Origin: JAGLOK01 sp963675575 | GTDB lineage: Bacteria > Bacillota > Clostridia > Christensenellales > UMGS416 | Reading direction: 5' to 3' | Length of the DNA: 64,000 nucleotides | Assembly: GCA_963675575.1 (NCBI GenBank) | Contig: OY776378.1 | Location: 2,294,001 to 2,358,000, forward strand | Shown here: positions 45,653 through 53,894 of the stretch, piece by piece | Layout of the letters: every line of letters begins with the position of its first letter | Position numbering within the stretch: the first letter of the stretch is position 1 | Position numbers and translations under genes: made by a program | The notes under the pieces: generated by a model | Told to the model about the DNA's origin: nothing | Databases searched by the model: none | The model's input: only the letters and a program-made list of their open reading frames with translations

Positions 45653-46090
45653 TTATCTCCCAATTTCCAGTGCTTTCATAGCCATGCTCTTTGTCGCATT
45701 TAATGCTGTCACATTGGCTTCGTATGACCTCGTTGCCGACATCATATCTATCATCTCAGTCACCTCGTTGACATTTGGCAAACTGACATAGCCGTTGGCA
45801 TCAGCATCTGGATGAGTCGGGTTATATTCCAGTATAAAATCGGATTGATCCTCAACAATGCTGGAAACACATACCCCTCTTCCGGCAATGCTGCTTTGAG
45901 CATTCTTTAAGTAGGACGAAAATGACGCTCCTTGCTTTTGGCTGAAAACCACAGTCCTTCTGCGATATGGTTGCCCATTTTCAGTGCGTGTTGTATCGGC
46001 GTTTGCGATATTTTCGCTTATAACATCCATTCTTAGCCTTTGTGCCGTAAGGGCAGAGGTGCTGATATCCATTGAGCCTAAAAAACTCAT
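45653..46090 (-). CDS. flgC: FlgC flagellar rod protein
   Basis: FlgC is a proximal rod subunit. The 145-residue protein has the start MSFLGSMDISTSALTAQRLR, SENIANADTTRTENGQPYRR and the C-terminal NEVTEMIDMMSATRSYEANV. It is 5 bp from flgB and 33 bp from the fliE start, consistent with the rod operon. Confidence 0.96.
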   Translation of the reverse strand: MSFLGSMDISTSALTAQRLRMDVISENIANADTTRTENGQPYRRRTVVFSQKQGASFSSYLKNAQSSIAGRGVCVSSIVEDQSDFILEYNPTHPDADANGYVSLPNVNEVTEMIDMMSATRSYEANVTALNATKSMAMKALEIGR

Positions 46091-46095
46091 ATGTT

Positions 46096-46503
46096 TTACT
46101 TCCCTTCTCTAATTGCCATTTTAAGTCTTGTAAATTCGCTTGAGATTTTCTTTATTAGCGTATTGTAATATATCGTATTTTTTGCCAGCTCCGCACTTTC
46201 ATAGTCGATATCCACATTGTTTCCATCCAAGCGCATTGATGTGGAGCCATCCTTATTAACAACCGATGAAATATAATCCAAATCTGAAGACCCTTTTAAC
46301 AAGTGTCCCGCGCGTGTTTGTTTCGCATTAAATGCCGCATCTTCCATCGCGGATTTAAAGATGGACTCAAATTCTACTTCAGACCTTTTAAACCCAGGCG
46401 TATCCACATTTGCTATATTATCTGAAATAACTTCATTTCTCTGCCATGCGGCATCCAAGCCCTTTTCCAAAAATGCGGTTGAATTAAAAATTTTATCAAA
46501 CAT
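46096..46503 (-). CDS. flgB: FlgB flagellar rod protein
   Basis: FlgB is the first rod subunit. The 135-residue protein has SDNIANVDTPGFKRSEVEFE and the C-terminal helix ELAKNTIYYNTLIKKISSEF. It is followed by flgC and preceded 10 bp upstream by the transglycosylase gene, which may make the local hole in peptidoglycan that the rod needs. Confidence 0.96.
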   Translation of the reverse strand: MFDKIFNSTAFLEKGLDAAWQRNEVISDNIANVDTPGFKRSEVEFESIFKSAMEDAAFNAKQTRAGHLLKGSSDLDYISSVVNKDGSTSMRLDGNNVDIDYESAELAKNTIYYNTLIKKISSEFTRLKMAIREGK

Positions 46504-46513
46504 CTACTTTCCT

Positions 46514-47131
46514 CTAAAAATCAGATTGGTTGCAGTATTGAATATAATTTCCCAAAACAATGTCAACGTAACCGCGAACTCTTTCTGATATCCTGTTATA
46601 TTCCTCTTCATTATCCGGGTTTTGTATCCCATATGATGCAACCCTGTTTGGCCCGGTGTTATACCCTGCCAATGCAAGCCTGACATCTCCAAATCTGTTT
46701 ATCTGTTTTCTTAAATAACGCGCACCTGCCTCAATGTTCTGTGCAGGATCATATGCGTCATCTACACCTAAGCTTGCCGCAGTTCCCGGCATAAGCTGCA
46801 TCAATCCCATAGCACCTGCGCCTGAAAGCGCATACCTCTTGAATTGCGATTCATAACGCATAACAGCTTTTATCAAATTGGGATCCAAATCATATTTTCT
46901 TGCAGCTTCTGCAATTAAACTATCATATCTGTCTTCATTTGGAAGCTCTTTAAGCGTCTTAGTATTTTTTTCAATCTTTATAATTCTGGAATCCGAACTG
47001 GTGTCTTCCAGCGTTTTATTGAAAATATCGGAAAATTTAGTTGAAGAAATACCGGCGCTGGATAATTTGCTTTCAAGTATTTCGTTTACTTGGGAAAGTT
47101 TTGATAAATATATATTTTCAACCGCTCCCAT
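46514..47131 (-). CDS. SLT-type lytic transglycosylase without a Sec signal
   Basis: Lytic transglycosylases cut peptidoglycan glycan strands. The 205-residue protein has an SLT domain (about 70-195) with catalytic Glu94 in MRYESQFKRY, the GAGAMGLMQLMPGTA block and AGYNTGPNRV. The first 65 residues are not a signal peptide; they contain FSDIFNKTLEDTS, recalling flagellar export substrates such as FliE. It is the first gene of the flgB operon and no flgJ was found, so it may be exported by the flagellar apparatus to let the rod through the wall. That role is inferred from context. Confidence 0.85.
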   Translation of the reverse strand: MGAVENIYLSKLSQVNEILESKLSSAGISSTKFSDIFNKTLEDTSSDSRIIKIEKNTKTLKELPNEDRYDSLIAEAARKYDLDPNLIKAVMRYESQFKRYALSGAGAMGLMQLMPGTAASLGVDDAYDPAQNIEAGARYLRKQINRFGDVRLALAGYNTGPNRVASYGIQNPDNEEEYNRISERVRGYVDIVLGNYIQYCNQSDF

Positions 47132-47206
47132 TGAATTCTCCTCTTGAAACTTAAAACAATCTTTTTTAATATATTCTTTATATTTAGAGTTTTGCTTCCA
47201 TTATTA

Positions 47207-47234
47207 ATATCGGAATAAAAACCTAGTTTCATTA
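47207..47234 (-). promoter_or_regulatory. Possible sigma-28 promoter before the flgB operon
   Basis: On the minus strand TAAT (47231-47234), 16 nt, then TCCGATAT (47207-47214) matches the flagellar sigma consensus at three of four and seven of eight positions. It lies about 75 nt before the transglycosylase start and just downstream of a vegetative candidate. Confidence 0.4.
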
Positions 47235-47265
47235 ATTCTTAGTACTTTTTTGCATATTTCTTGTT

Positions 47266-47293
47266 ATGTTAGCATAAATATATTAATTTTCAA
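47266..47293 (-). promoter_or_regulatory. Possible sigma-A promoter before the flgB operon
   Basis: On the minus strand TTGAAA (47288-47293), 16 nt, then TAACAT (47266-47271), preceded by TG one base before it (extended -10), gives a moderate vegetative match. This is the only sizeable gap at the head of the 29024-47131 operon. Confidence 0.4.
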
Positions 47294-47340
47294 TTAAAAA
47301 ACGAATAATTTTGCATTAAAATGTTGTAACTTGAAACAAC

Positions 47341-47793
47341 TTATAAAAACAGGTCAACTAACATGCCCCTTATATCATCTACCAGATTTACGATTTTAAT
47401 ATTTTCGCTTTCATCCTTTAGAACTTCGGCGGTAAGTTCATCGAGCTTTTTATTAACTGCGCGAATTTTCGAAAAAACTTTGTGCCTGCCTCTTGAGTCA
47501 AACATGTCCCGTTTTTCAAATGCGAACGAATTACCAGCATTTTCTTTCATCAGCTTCATTATTAATTCCCTGTATTTTTGCAGCTCTGCGATATCAGCTT
47601 TCGCAGAAACTTTTTCTCCCTGAGCCTTGATTTCATCTATTAGAGAAGTAATGTATTTTTGATGGCCTTCATTGCTTAAAAGGGTAAGCTCACGCTTAAA
47701 AACTTTATATGTATCTTCGCCAATTTTTTGTTCGTCGCCAATAATTTTATTTTTTATTGAAGATGATGTTTGATTAATGTCATTTATTCTCAT
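47341..47793 (-). CDS. YaaR family (DUF327) protein
   Basis: The 150-residue helical protein has the family blocks FKRELTLLSNEGHQKYITSL and KYRELIMKLMKENAGNSF, followed by DSRGRHKVFSKIRAVNKKLD. YaaR proteins are widespread in Bacillota with no proven role. It is the last gene of the fliD-fliS-fliT-like group, which hints at a link to late flagellar assembly in this organism. It ends about 200 bp before the transglycosylase start. Confidence 0.82.
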   Translation of the reverse strand: MRINDINQTSSSIKNKIIGDEQKIGEDTYKVFKRELTLLSNEGHQKYITSLIDEIKAQGEKVSAKADIAELQKYRELIMKLMKENAGNSFAFEKRDMFDSRGRHKVFSKIRAVNKKLDELTAEVLKDESENIKIVNLVDDIRGMLVDLFL

Positions 47794-47814
47794 AATTTTA
47801 TAACCGCAAATTTA

Positions 47815-48240
47815 CTATTTCTTTTTGTCAATATATATTCCATCTGAGCTTCCGTTAAGGTTTTTATAAAAATCAATTCTGCTTTTATCCTTTTTCAGCT
47901 CTCTTATCTGCTTTTTATATTGCTCTACTCTTTCTTCGGCAACTTTGCAGTTTTCCTTATCCAATGCAGCGATTTCCTTCAAAATATTTTTTATTTCATT
48001 GATTAGCTTTTTAGATCCATCTGCCTGATATGAAGGATCCTGTGATAACTCTTTTTCTAAAGCCGTAATTTCATCAATTAGGCCTTGGCGGACTTGGAGT
48101 TCCTTTAGCAGTGTTTCAATTTCATCATCTTTTAAATATTGCACTTGCTTTTGAGAAATATCCAATATAGCCAAAAGTAACTCTTTTTTTCTCTTAAGAA
48201 TATCTATAGCTTGCGTATTTGCTTTTGCTGTTTTCATCAA
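47815..48240 (-). CDS. FliT/FlgN-like coiled-coil chaperone candidate
   Basis: The 141-residue protein is helical and very charged (LKRKKELLLAILDISQKQVQ near residue 15). It begins 6 bp after fliS and precedes yaaR. Its size and position suit FliT, the chaperone of the filament cap FliD, but FliT-type chaperones are poorly conserved, so this is based on context. No membrane or signal segments are present. Confidence 0.6.
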   Translation of the reverse strand: MMKTAKANTQAIDILKRKKELLLAILDISQKQVQYLKDDEIETLLKELQVRQGLIDEITALEKELSQDPSYQADGSKKLINEIKNILKEIAALDKENCKVAEERVEQYKKQIRELKKDKSRIDFYKNLNGSSDGIYIDKKK

Positions 48241-48246
48241 ACTATA

Positions 48247-48642
48247 TCATCCTATGCTTTCTATAAGCTTGCTTTCTTTCAATACATGTACCCATGACGT
48301 TCTTAATTCGAGCAGAATATTGATTAAAGGTTCGATTCCGCCTCTGTTTTTAGACACATTTATTTCCGCCATTTGATTTAGTAAAAATTCATATATCTTC
48401 ATCAGCTCATTTGACATTGGATAATGAAAATCAAGGCTCATTATAAGCTCTGTAACTATATCCTGCGCTTTTTGCAGGCTTGTGTTAGCATCTTGAACAT
48501 TCTCTTCACTAATCGCTATTTCCGTCAGTTTCAATTGCTTTACGCATCCGTCATAGAGCATAATTATCAGTTCTACTGGGTTTGCTACCATTATGCCTTG
48601 CTGTTTGTATTGTTTATAAGGATTCGCTAAAGGTTTCATCAA
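48247..48642 (-). CDS. fliS: FliS flagellin export chaperone
   Basis: FliS holds flagellin in the cell and hands it to the export gate; in Bacillus it also helps FliW function. The 131-residue protein has NPYKQYKQQGIMVANPVELI, IMLYDGCVKQLKLTE, and the later LMSLDFHYPMSNELMKIYEF. It follows fliD by 33 bp and precedes the FliT-like gene. Confidence 0.96.
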   Translation of the reverse strand: MMKPLANPYKQYKQQGIMVANPVELIIMLYDGCVKQLKLTEIAISEENVQDANTSLQKAQDIVTELIMSLDFHYPMSNELMKIYEFLLNQMAEINVSKNRGGIEPLINILLELRTSWVHVLKESKLIESIG

Positions 48643-48675
48643 TAAATTCTCCTAAGTTTCTATCTAATGTATTAT

Positions 48676-50208
48676 TTATTCTGCGGATGCGGAATAGCCC
48701 ATTGCTGATAACAATGAGCTTATTTGGCTGTTCATTGTCGCTAAAGCTGTCTCCATTGCCGTATATTTCGCCCAGTATCTTTCTTCATTGCTCGCATATG
48801 AGGCTTCCAAGTCTTCCAATCTGGCTTCAGCGCGTGCGAGGGCGGAATCGTTATTGGAAATTGTGTTAAATGTTGCGTTTTTAATATAATTATTAAACAA
48901 ATCCGACATCCTGTTTATTAAACCCGATTCGCTGAACTTGGTCGAACTATCCTCTGCCTGGGATGCGTTGACAAAAATACTTTCGACTTTTTCGGGATTA
49001 TTTTGTACAGCCTGGGTTAGAATATCTTTATTAACATAGATTTTACCTTTGTTATCATAAGTGCCGGTAGTGAGCCCGATTTCGGAAGGACTTAACCCCG
49101 CGCTTTCAACAGCAGTATAAAAACTTTCTCTTAGTTTAGCCAATAATCCTGAAATGTTTGAATCATTTCTTAGCAAACCACTTTTGGCTAAATCTTCCCA
49201 CTTTTCAGCTTGTGATTCCGTCAAGTTCTCTCTTTCAGAGTCCGTTAGCGGGTCATAAGCATAATGCAACTCCTCGTCAATAGTATCCTGAAGACTACCT
49301 GCAAGTTCATTATATGCGTCGACAAAGCTAGTAATCCTATCAACCGTACTCTGTACATTGCGCTCAACATTGAATGAAATCGACTGTGCAGAAGTGTCTC
49401 TAAGGGTATAAGCTATTCCGTCAATAGAGAAGGAGTTGGTGCTTTTTGTTACCGAAATATTTTCGATTTCAAGTATAGCGTCTTGGCCCGTATAAGTTCC
49501 TTCGGCAATTCCAAACGAACTTGCAGTCGCATCAAAAGCGTTTCCTTTAATATTGACTATTTCCACAGTGCTGTCTGCGCCTGTTTCATCTGCGGCCACA
49601 GTTAATCCCTTTTTCAAACTACTGTATCTCATTGTAACGCCTGCATCAGAAGCATTCACAGTGCTTATAACTTCTGAAAGCAAAGCGTCTTCTGAAAAAG
49701 TGAACTCTTCACCGTTTACTGAAAATGATATTTCATTATCTACGAATGTCATAGCCGTTGTAAGGTCCAAATCAATTAAGGCGGTATTCAGCGATACTTC
49801 ATCTGTGCTAAAGATCCCGATACTTTCAGCTTCAGCCGCTTGCGCTAGCTGAGTTATGCTGTTTATTGTCATCATTCCTGCCATGCTTGTAGCGCCCGCT
49901 TCCACGGACACCGCACTTGAAGCATCAAGCATTGTGACATCAAAGCTGTTATATGCACTGCTTGTAAGCATATTGCTGTCAGGGCTCAATACGCTCATAT
50001 ATGTTTCGCGAAAATTTCTAATAGACAAATTAATATCGCGAAATGCTTCGCTTTTCCATTCAAGCTTAGTTATTTCTTGATTTTGTTTATCTATTTTTGT
50101 TTGGTTATATTGCAGCATGCTTTCTACGATCGCTTCGGTATCAAGACCTGAGGACAGACCTGAAACTCTTAAGCTGCCGCTTAAACCGCTAATTGAATCA
50201 CTAGACAT
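48676..50208 (-). CDS. fliD: FliD filament cap protein
   Basis: FliD caps the filament and folds flagellin at its tip. The 510-residue protein has the N-terminal family motif RVSGLSSGLDTEAIVESMLQ, a central domain (LEIENISVTKSTNSFSIDG), and a C-terminal helix with ARAEARLEDLEASYASNEER. It has GGAGG upstream of the ATG. A sigma-28-like promoter lies about 45 nt upstream. Confidence 0.96.
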   Translation of the reverse strand: MSSDSISGLSGSLRVSGLSSGLDTEAIVESMLQYNQTKIDKQNQEITKLEWKSEAFRDINLSIRNFRETYMSVLSPDSNMLTSSAYNSFDVTMLDASSAVSVEAGATSMAGMMTINSITQLAQAAEAESIGIFSTDEVSLNTALIDLDLTTAMTFVDNEISFSVNGEEFTFSEDALLSEVISTVNASDAGVTMRYSSLKKGLTVAADETGADSTVEIVNIKGNAFDATASSFGIAEGTYTGQDAILEIENISVTKSTNSFSIDGIAYTLRDTSAQSISFNVERNVQSTVDRITSFVDAYNELAGSLQDTIDEELHYAYDPLTDSERENLTESQAEKWEDLAKSGLLRNDSNISGLLAKLRESFYTAVESAGLSPSEIGLTTGTYDNKGKIYVNKDILTQAVQNNPEKVESIFVNASQAEDSSTKFSESGLINRMSDLFNNYIKNATFNTISNNDSALARAEARLEDLEASYASNEERYWAKYTAMETALATMNSQISSLLSAMGYSASAE

Positions 50209-50252
50209 TTAATTACCTCCATAAAGTTGCGAAGCCATCACCTACATACGTA

Positions 50253-50280
50253 ATATCGGTATCAACATGGAAAAGCTTGA
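50253..50280 (-). promoter_or_regulatory. Candidate sigma-28 promoter for fliD-fliS
   Basis: On the minus strand TCAAGCTT (50273-50280), 12 nt, then ACCGATAT (50253-50260) matches the long flagellar sigma consensus TAAAGTTT / GCCGATAT at six of eight and seven of eight positions. The -10 box is nearly the same as that of flagellin. It lies in the 101-bp gap before fliD. Confidence 0.65.
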
Positions 50281-50309
50281 CTTTATTTATTGTTTAACTT
50301 AAAAATATT

Positions 50310-51281
50310 TCATATGTGCGCGTAATATTTGAATTGAGGCGAACTTGTGCCATACAATGAAGCCATTGTTGCATAATTAGTTAGTTTGCTTCCCGCCTGC
50401 GCTATTGTCACACCTCTTTGCGGGTCGTATTTTCCATCCGCTGAAGGACACACCACTTGAACATGACCTTTCCCTGAATTATTCTTTTTCGCTGTCACGA
50501 CAGGTTTGCCCTGGTTTGCCAGTAGCTGTGCCTGCTCAGCCGTAACTTCTTTCCAACCGTATTTTTCACCTTTTGTCGCCAACCAATCATAAGTCGCGTT
50601 AGCCGTAAGCTCGCGGGCTCCCTTCGTGCTAGGATAATACATCGGTTCTCTGGTTACGGGATCCACATAGTGAGGAATCTCAGCTCCCATCGCACTCGTC
50701 ACATCCCAAATGAAAATATTGCAATAGGTGTCATTACGTCCTTTTTTATTAACAGCGTAACGCGGATTCGTTTCAACGTTAAACTGATTTATAACTTTCC
50801 TATAGAGACCCGCGTTTCGGGTTGCTGTATTGCTTCTTATAAACGGGTTTACTGCCTTGGACGCTGCGGATGGTATTGCCTCCGAATAATTCGGAGCCGA
50901 ATACCCGGGAGTTGCCCCGCTTCCTATTTTCTGAATAGCGGCAGAACTATAACCGCTAAATGAAGTATTGCCCATGCCACTAAAAGCGTTGCTTGCATCT
51001 AAACCAAGAATTGAATATAACAATTGAGTTATGCTCTCAGTGCCAGCATTGTCTCCCAATAAATTTAGAAATATATCACTGCTTAAAACATTATCTGAAA
51101 GCATTCCATCGCCTTGGCCGCCCGTCATTGGCTCAGCGTTCACATCGCCTATGCTTTTTGCGCTGTCCATGCATGATGATAGCATGCTTGAAAATGAGCC
51201 GGGCAAAACAGCCGCTCCCTTTGAAGTGGTGCCTTGCGTGGACATATTATATGTTTGATTTAAATCTATTCCGTTTATCAT
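50310..51281 (-). CDS. Flagellar-locus papain-like (NlpC/P60/CHAP-type) cysteine hydrolase
   Basis: The 323-residue protein has a low-complexity, Ser/Gly-rich N-terminal half (1-150) and a C-terminal domain from about 155. Likely catalytic residues are Cys187 in DTYCNIFIWDV and His273 in GKGHVQVV, the Cys-His order of NlpC/P60- and CHAP-type enzymes that cut wall peptides. It has no Sec signal peptide or membrane segment; its start MINGIDLNQTY with FSSMLSS nearby resembles flagellar export substrates. It follows the FliK-like and FlhB-like genes and precedes fliD. A second muralytic enzyme next to the flagellar genes is unusual; a flagellum-exported wall hydrolase is the main hypothesis. Confidence 0.65.
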   Translation of the reverse strand: MINGIDLNQTYNMSTQGTTSKGAAVLPGSFSSMLSSCMDSAKSIGDVNAEPMTGGQGDGMLSDNVLSSDIFLNLLGDNAGTESITQLLYSILGLDASNAFSGMGNTSFSGYSSAAIQKIGSGATPGYSAPNYSEAIPSAASKAVNPFIRSNTATRNAGLYRKVINQFNVETNPRYAVNKKGRNDTYCNIFIWDVTSAMGAEIPHYVDPVTREPMYYPSTKGARELTANATYDWLATKGEKYGWKEVTAEQAQLLANQGKPVVTAKKNNSGKGHVQVVCPSADGKYDPQRGVTIAQAGSKLTNYATMASLYGTSSPQFKYYAHI

Positions 51282-51314
51282 TATTCTCCCAGCAGGCTTA
51301 ATTATTCCTGCTCC

Positions 51315-51596
51315 CTATCGCTTTCCGGGTGCATATTCGTTGTCTAAATCGCTTATGAAAACCAGTATTTGAGCAACTGCATGATACAGTTCTTCGGGTA
51401 TTTCATCCCCTAGGCTCAGATTTTTAAGTATATTAGCCAACGGCTTATCTTCGACTACCTTAACACCTTGTGCCAGACCTTTTTCAATTATCTTATCTGC
51501 GACATACCCTTCTCCCAAGGCAACGATATACGGAGCGTTGTCTTTTTCAATATCGTACTTGAGAGCCGAGGCAATTTTTATCGGTTTTTTTTTCAT
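51315..51596 (-). CDS. FlhB C-terminal-like small protein (YlqH type)
   Basis: The 93-residue protein resembles only the cytoplasmic C-terminal domain of FlhB (YIVALGEGYVADKIIEKGLA, then VVEDKPLANILKNLSLGDEI). The NPTH cleavage motif is missing at the start (replaced by NAPYIVAL), so it looks like a pre-cleaved version. YlqH in Bacillus is the same kind of protein and sits next to YlqG. It overlaps the FliK-like gene by 4 nt. In Bacillus the pair can stand in for parts of FlhB, but the role here is not shown. Confidence 0.85.
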   Translation of the reverse strand: MKKKPIKIASALKYDIEKDNAPYIVALGEGYVADKIIEKGLAQGVKVVEDKPLANILKNLSLGDEIPEELYHAVAQILVFISDLDNEYAPGKR

Positions 51597-53191
51597 ATCG
51601 TATAATCAACTTGGGAGTGCGATTTGATTCCCGCCACCAAAACCTGCTCCGCATTCGCCAATGTTGTTTTTTCCAGAAGTTTTTCCAATTTAAAGCTTGT
51701 AAGCTTGTATCCCATATCATTGAATAATTTCTTTAATTTTTTGCTTCTCAGTTCAATTACTTCATTGGCAATTTCATTCTCACGGCTCATTCTTATTGAT
51801 AAATTCTTTGCGTTTGCCTTGACCAAAACTTCAAATCTGCCAAGATTCTGAGTATCAAGCCCTATTAGTATTCTTGTTTCCTGTGGATTTTTTTTACTCT
51901 TGTTTTTCTTTCTCTTATATACATAAATTTCAGCTGTTTCCTGGTGCTTGCCAAAATTTATAGGAATATTGAAGAACGAAAACCTTTTGATTTCAGAAAG
52001 AACTTTGTTTTGTGATATTAGCTCTTCGGTTTTGGCCGTTAATATGTCCCTATTTTTAATATCGGAGCTTTTGATTGTCTCCTTTAGTTCAAAAAGTTTT
52101 TGCATTTGTTCTTTATCAGCATTTTTTATACTCGTTTTGCCACTTTTTATTTCTTCAATCTTTGTAAAAAGCAATATAATTTTCGGCAAAAGAGATTGAA
52201 AAGCTTTATCCTCAAAAAAGTTTTCCGGATTGGAACTGTGATTCAAATTTCCATGAGAAACGGGTTGGTTTTGTTGTTGTTCCAGTTTCTGCAGTATATT
52301 CGATTTGTTAGAAAACAGTCCATTGATGATTGTTTTTATTTGAGCATTCTCTTGCGAATCGACCGTTTTTTCGGCACTAATAAATTGATTGTTTTGAAGC
52401 TCGGCGACAACCTCGGAATCTTCTTGCTGCGCAGCTTGAGGTGTTTCTATTTGCGAAAAAACGAAATCGCCCACTTTATCTTCAGATATACTATCAACTA
52501 GCTGATTATTGTTCCCTTCCCCGCCGCCTTCTTTTAAAATATCCGAGGTATTTATTGTATTCTCGGAGCTGCCCTCGTTTATTGGCTTATAGAAAGCACT
52601 TGAATATTCTTTTCCAGGAAAAGCCGCGTCTGAAACCATTTTATTTAGCATCGCTAAGAGTTTTTCTGAAAATAAATTATCATTTGATTCAAACTGTCTT
52701 ATTATCTCAATATTTTCTTCTTCTAAAGCTATATCATTAGTCAACATAAAAACCGCAGTTTTCATGTCTAACTGTGGATTTTCATCCAAAGCCGCAAGTA
52801 TTTCATCAATTGCACCTTGATCTGCTTCAATATTAATATTGCTTAATAGATTTGATATTATAATACTCGCCTTGCTGCTTCCGGTCTGCTCCGATGAATC
52901 ATATGAAATTTCCACAGTATCAAAAGCCGACGGCAAAGTCTGTAATACGTATTTATTTCCGGTTTTTCCTTTTACCTCAAATTCAATATGTTCGCCCACT
53001 GAAAGCTGTAACTCAGACATCAATTTTCCAGTCAAAAGAAGCTCATCGCTAGTTTTCAACGCAATTGTATCGCCATTTGCCGCGACTATCTCAGCAACAA
53101 TAACATCTCCCTTTTTAAAGTTTAAAGCATAATTGTTTTCTGATATATGTTGAGAAACATCAGCTTTGTTTATTATTGAATTAATTTCCAT
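51593..53191 (-). CDS. FliK-like protein (YlqG type)
   Basis: The 532-residue protein has a small beta domain at the N-terminus (about 25-95, VGEHIEFEVKGKTGNKYVLQ), a long Gln/Glu-rich middle, and a C-terminal FliK-type domain (about 400-515) with IGLDTQNLGRFEVLVKANAK followed by NLSIRMSREN. It overlaps the YlqH-type gene by 4 nt, the same pairing as YlqG-YlqH. The canonical fliK is at 20252-21526; this second one may act with the free FlhB-C protein. AAGGA precedes the ATG. Confidence 0.75.
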   Translation of the reverse strand: MEINSIINKADVSQHISENNYALNFKKGDVIVAEIVAANGDTIALKTSDELLLTGKLMSELQLSVGEHIEFEVKGKTGNKYVLQTLPSAFDTVEISYDSSEQTGSSKASIIISNLLSNINIEADQGAIDEILAALDENPQLDMKTAVFMLTNDIALEEENIEIIRQFESNDNLFSEKLLAMLNKMVSDAAFPGKEYSSAFYKPINEGSSENTINTSDILKEGGGEGNNNQLVDSISEDKVGDFVFSQIETPQAAQQEDSEVVAELQNNQFISAEKTVDSQENAQIKTIINGLFSNKSNILQKLEQQQNQPVSHGNLNHSSNPENFFEDKAFQSLLPKIILLFTKIEEIKSGKTSIKNADKEQMQKLFELKETIKSSDIKNRDILTAKTEELISQNKVLSEIKRFSFFNIPINFGKHQETAEIYVYKRKKNKSKKNPQETRILIGLDTQNLGRFEVLVKANAKNLSIRMSRENEIANEVIELRSKKLKKLFNDMGYKLTSFKLEKLLEKTTLANAEQVLVAGIKSHSQVDYTI

Positions 53192-53243
53192 TGAAATGTC
53201 CTTAAAATTTTATATTAATAAGTATTTAAGCTTTACATATTAT

Positions 53244-53270
53244 ATATCGATATATTTATTGGAATATTTA
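53244..53270 (-). promoter_or_regulatory. Possible sigma-28 promoter for the FliK-like gene trio
   Basis: On the minus strand TAAA (53267-53270), 15 nt, then ATCGATAT (53244-53251) matches four of four and six of eight consensus bases. It lies about 50 nt before the 53191 start. The sequence is AT-rich and partly palindromic, so a chance match cannot be excluded. Confidence 0.4.
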
Positions 53271-53379
53271 TTTTTGTGCTTTTTTTTGCAAAACTTTACA
53301 ATATGTGCTTTTAAGTAACATTTTTTAGTGTATATTGTAAACAAATTGTGAAAGAAACATACAAAATGGCGTTTCGTTG

Positions 53380-53406
53380 TAAGATTTTCATCAAAAATTT
53401 CGATAT
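53380..53406 (+). promoter_or_regulatory. Possible sigma-28 promoter for cheY
   Basis: TAAG (53380-53383), 15 nt, then TTCGATAT (53399-53406) has the same -10 box as the cheW-mcp-cheW promoter, with one -35 mismatch. It would give a leader of about 125 nt for cheY. Confidence 0.35.
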
Positions 53407-53477
53407 ATAATATATAGAAATCATAACTTGCAATTTTGACTGTGTACTGATAATATTCTTGATATGTGCATAATGTT

Positions 53478-53505
53478 TTGGCATATTATATAGTTTTAGT
53501 ATAAA
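53478..53505 (+). promoter_or_regulatory. Possible sigma-A promoter for cheY
   Basis: TTGGCA (53478-53483), 16 nt, then TATAAA (53500-53505) matches five of six bases in each box. It lies about 32 nt before the cheY start and could serve in addition to the upstream sigma-28-like site. Confidence 0.45.
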
Positions 53506-53537
53506 TTTACTAATTATATTTATAATTGGGAGGAATT

Positions 53538-53894
53538 ATGAAGAAAGTGCTTATTGTGGATGATGCCTCATTTATGAGAGTCTCTATCAAAAACATACTG
53601 ACAAAAAACGGTTACGAAGTGGTCGGCGAAGCCAACAATGGACAAATTGGTTTCCAAAAATTCCAGGAACTAAGCCCTGATATAGTAACCATGGATATTA
53701 CAATGCCCGAAATGGACGGTCTTACAAGCCTAAAAAAAATATTATCTGTTAATGCATCAGCGAATGTGGTGATGGTTTCTGCAATGGGACAAGAAAGCAT
53801 GGTAAGAGAAGCTATAATTGCCGGCGCAAAAGGATTCATTGTTAAACCATTTAAAGAGGAAAGTATACTTTCAGCATTAAACGGTCTAGGATAG
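53538..53894 (+). CDS. cheY: CheY chemotaxis response regulator
   Basis: CheY carries the phosphate signal from CheA to FliM/FliY at the motor. The single receiver domain of 118 residues has the acidic pair DDASFMRVS, phospho-acceptor Asp53 in TMDITMPEMDG, the switch Ser in MVSAMG, and Lys in IVKPFK. The ATG at 53538 has GGGAGGA just upstream; the TTG four codons before overlaps it. It lies apart from the other che genes, on the opposite strand, followed by an HD-GYP gene. Confidence 0.93.
   Translation: MKKVLIVDDASFMRVSIKNILTKNGYEVVGEANNGQIGFQKFQELSPDIVTMDITMPEMDGLTSLKKILSVNASANVVMVSAMGQESMVREAIIAGAKGFIVKPFKEESILSALNGLG

Noticed and set aside
47311..47340. Weak hairpin GTTGT/ACAAC after yaaR as a terminator
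   Set aside because: The stem is five AT-rich pairs and the following T-run is short and broken.
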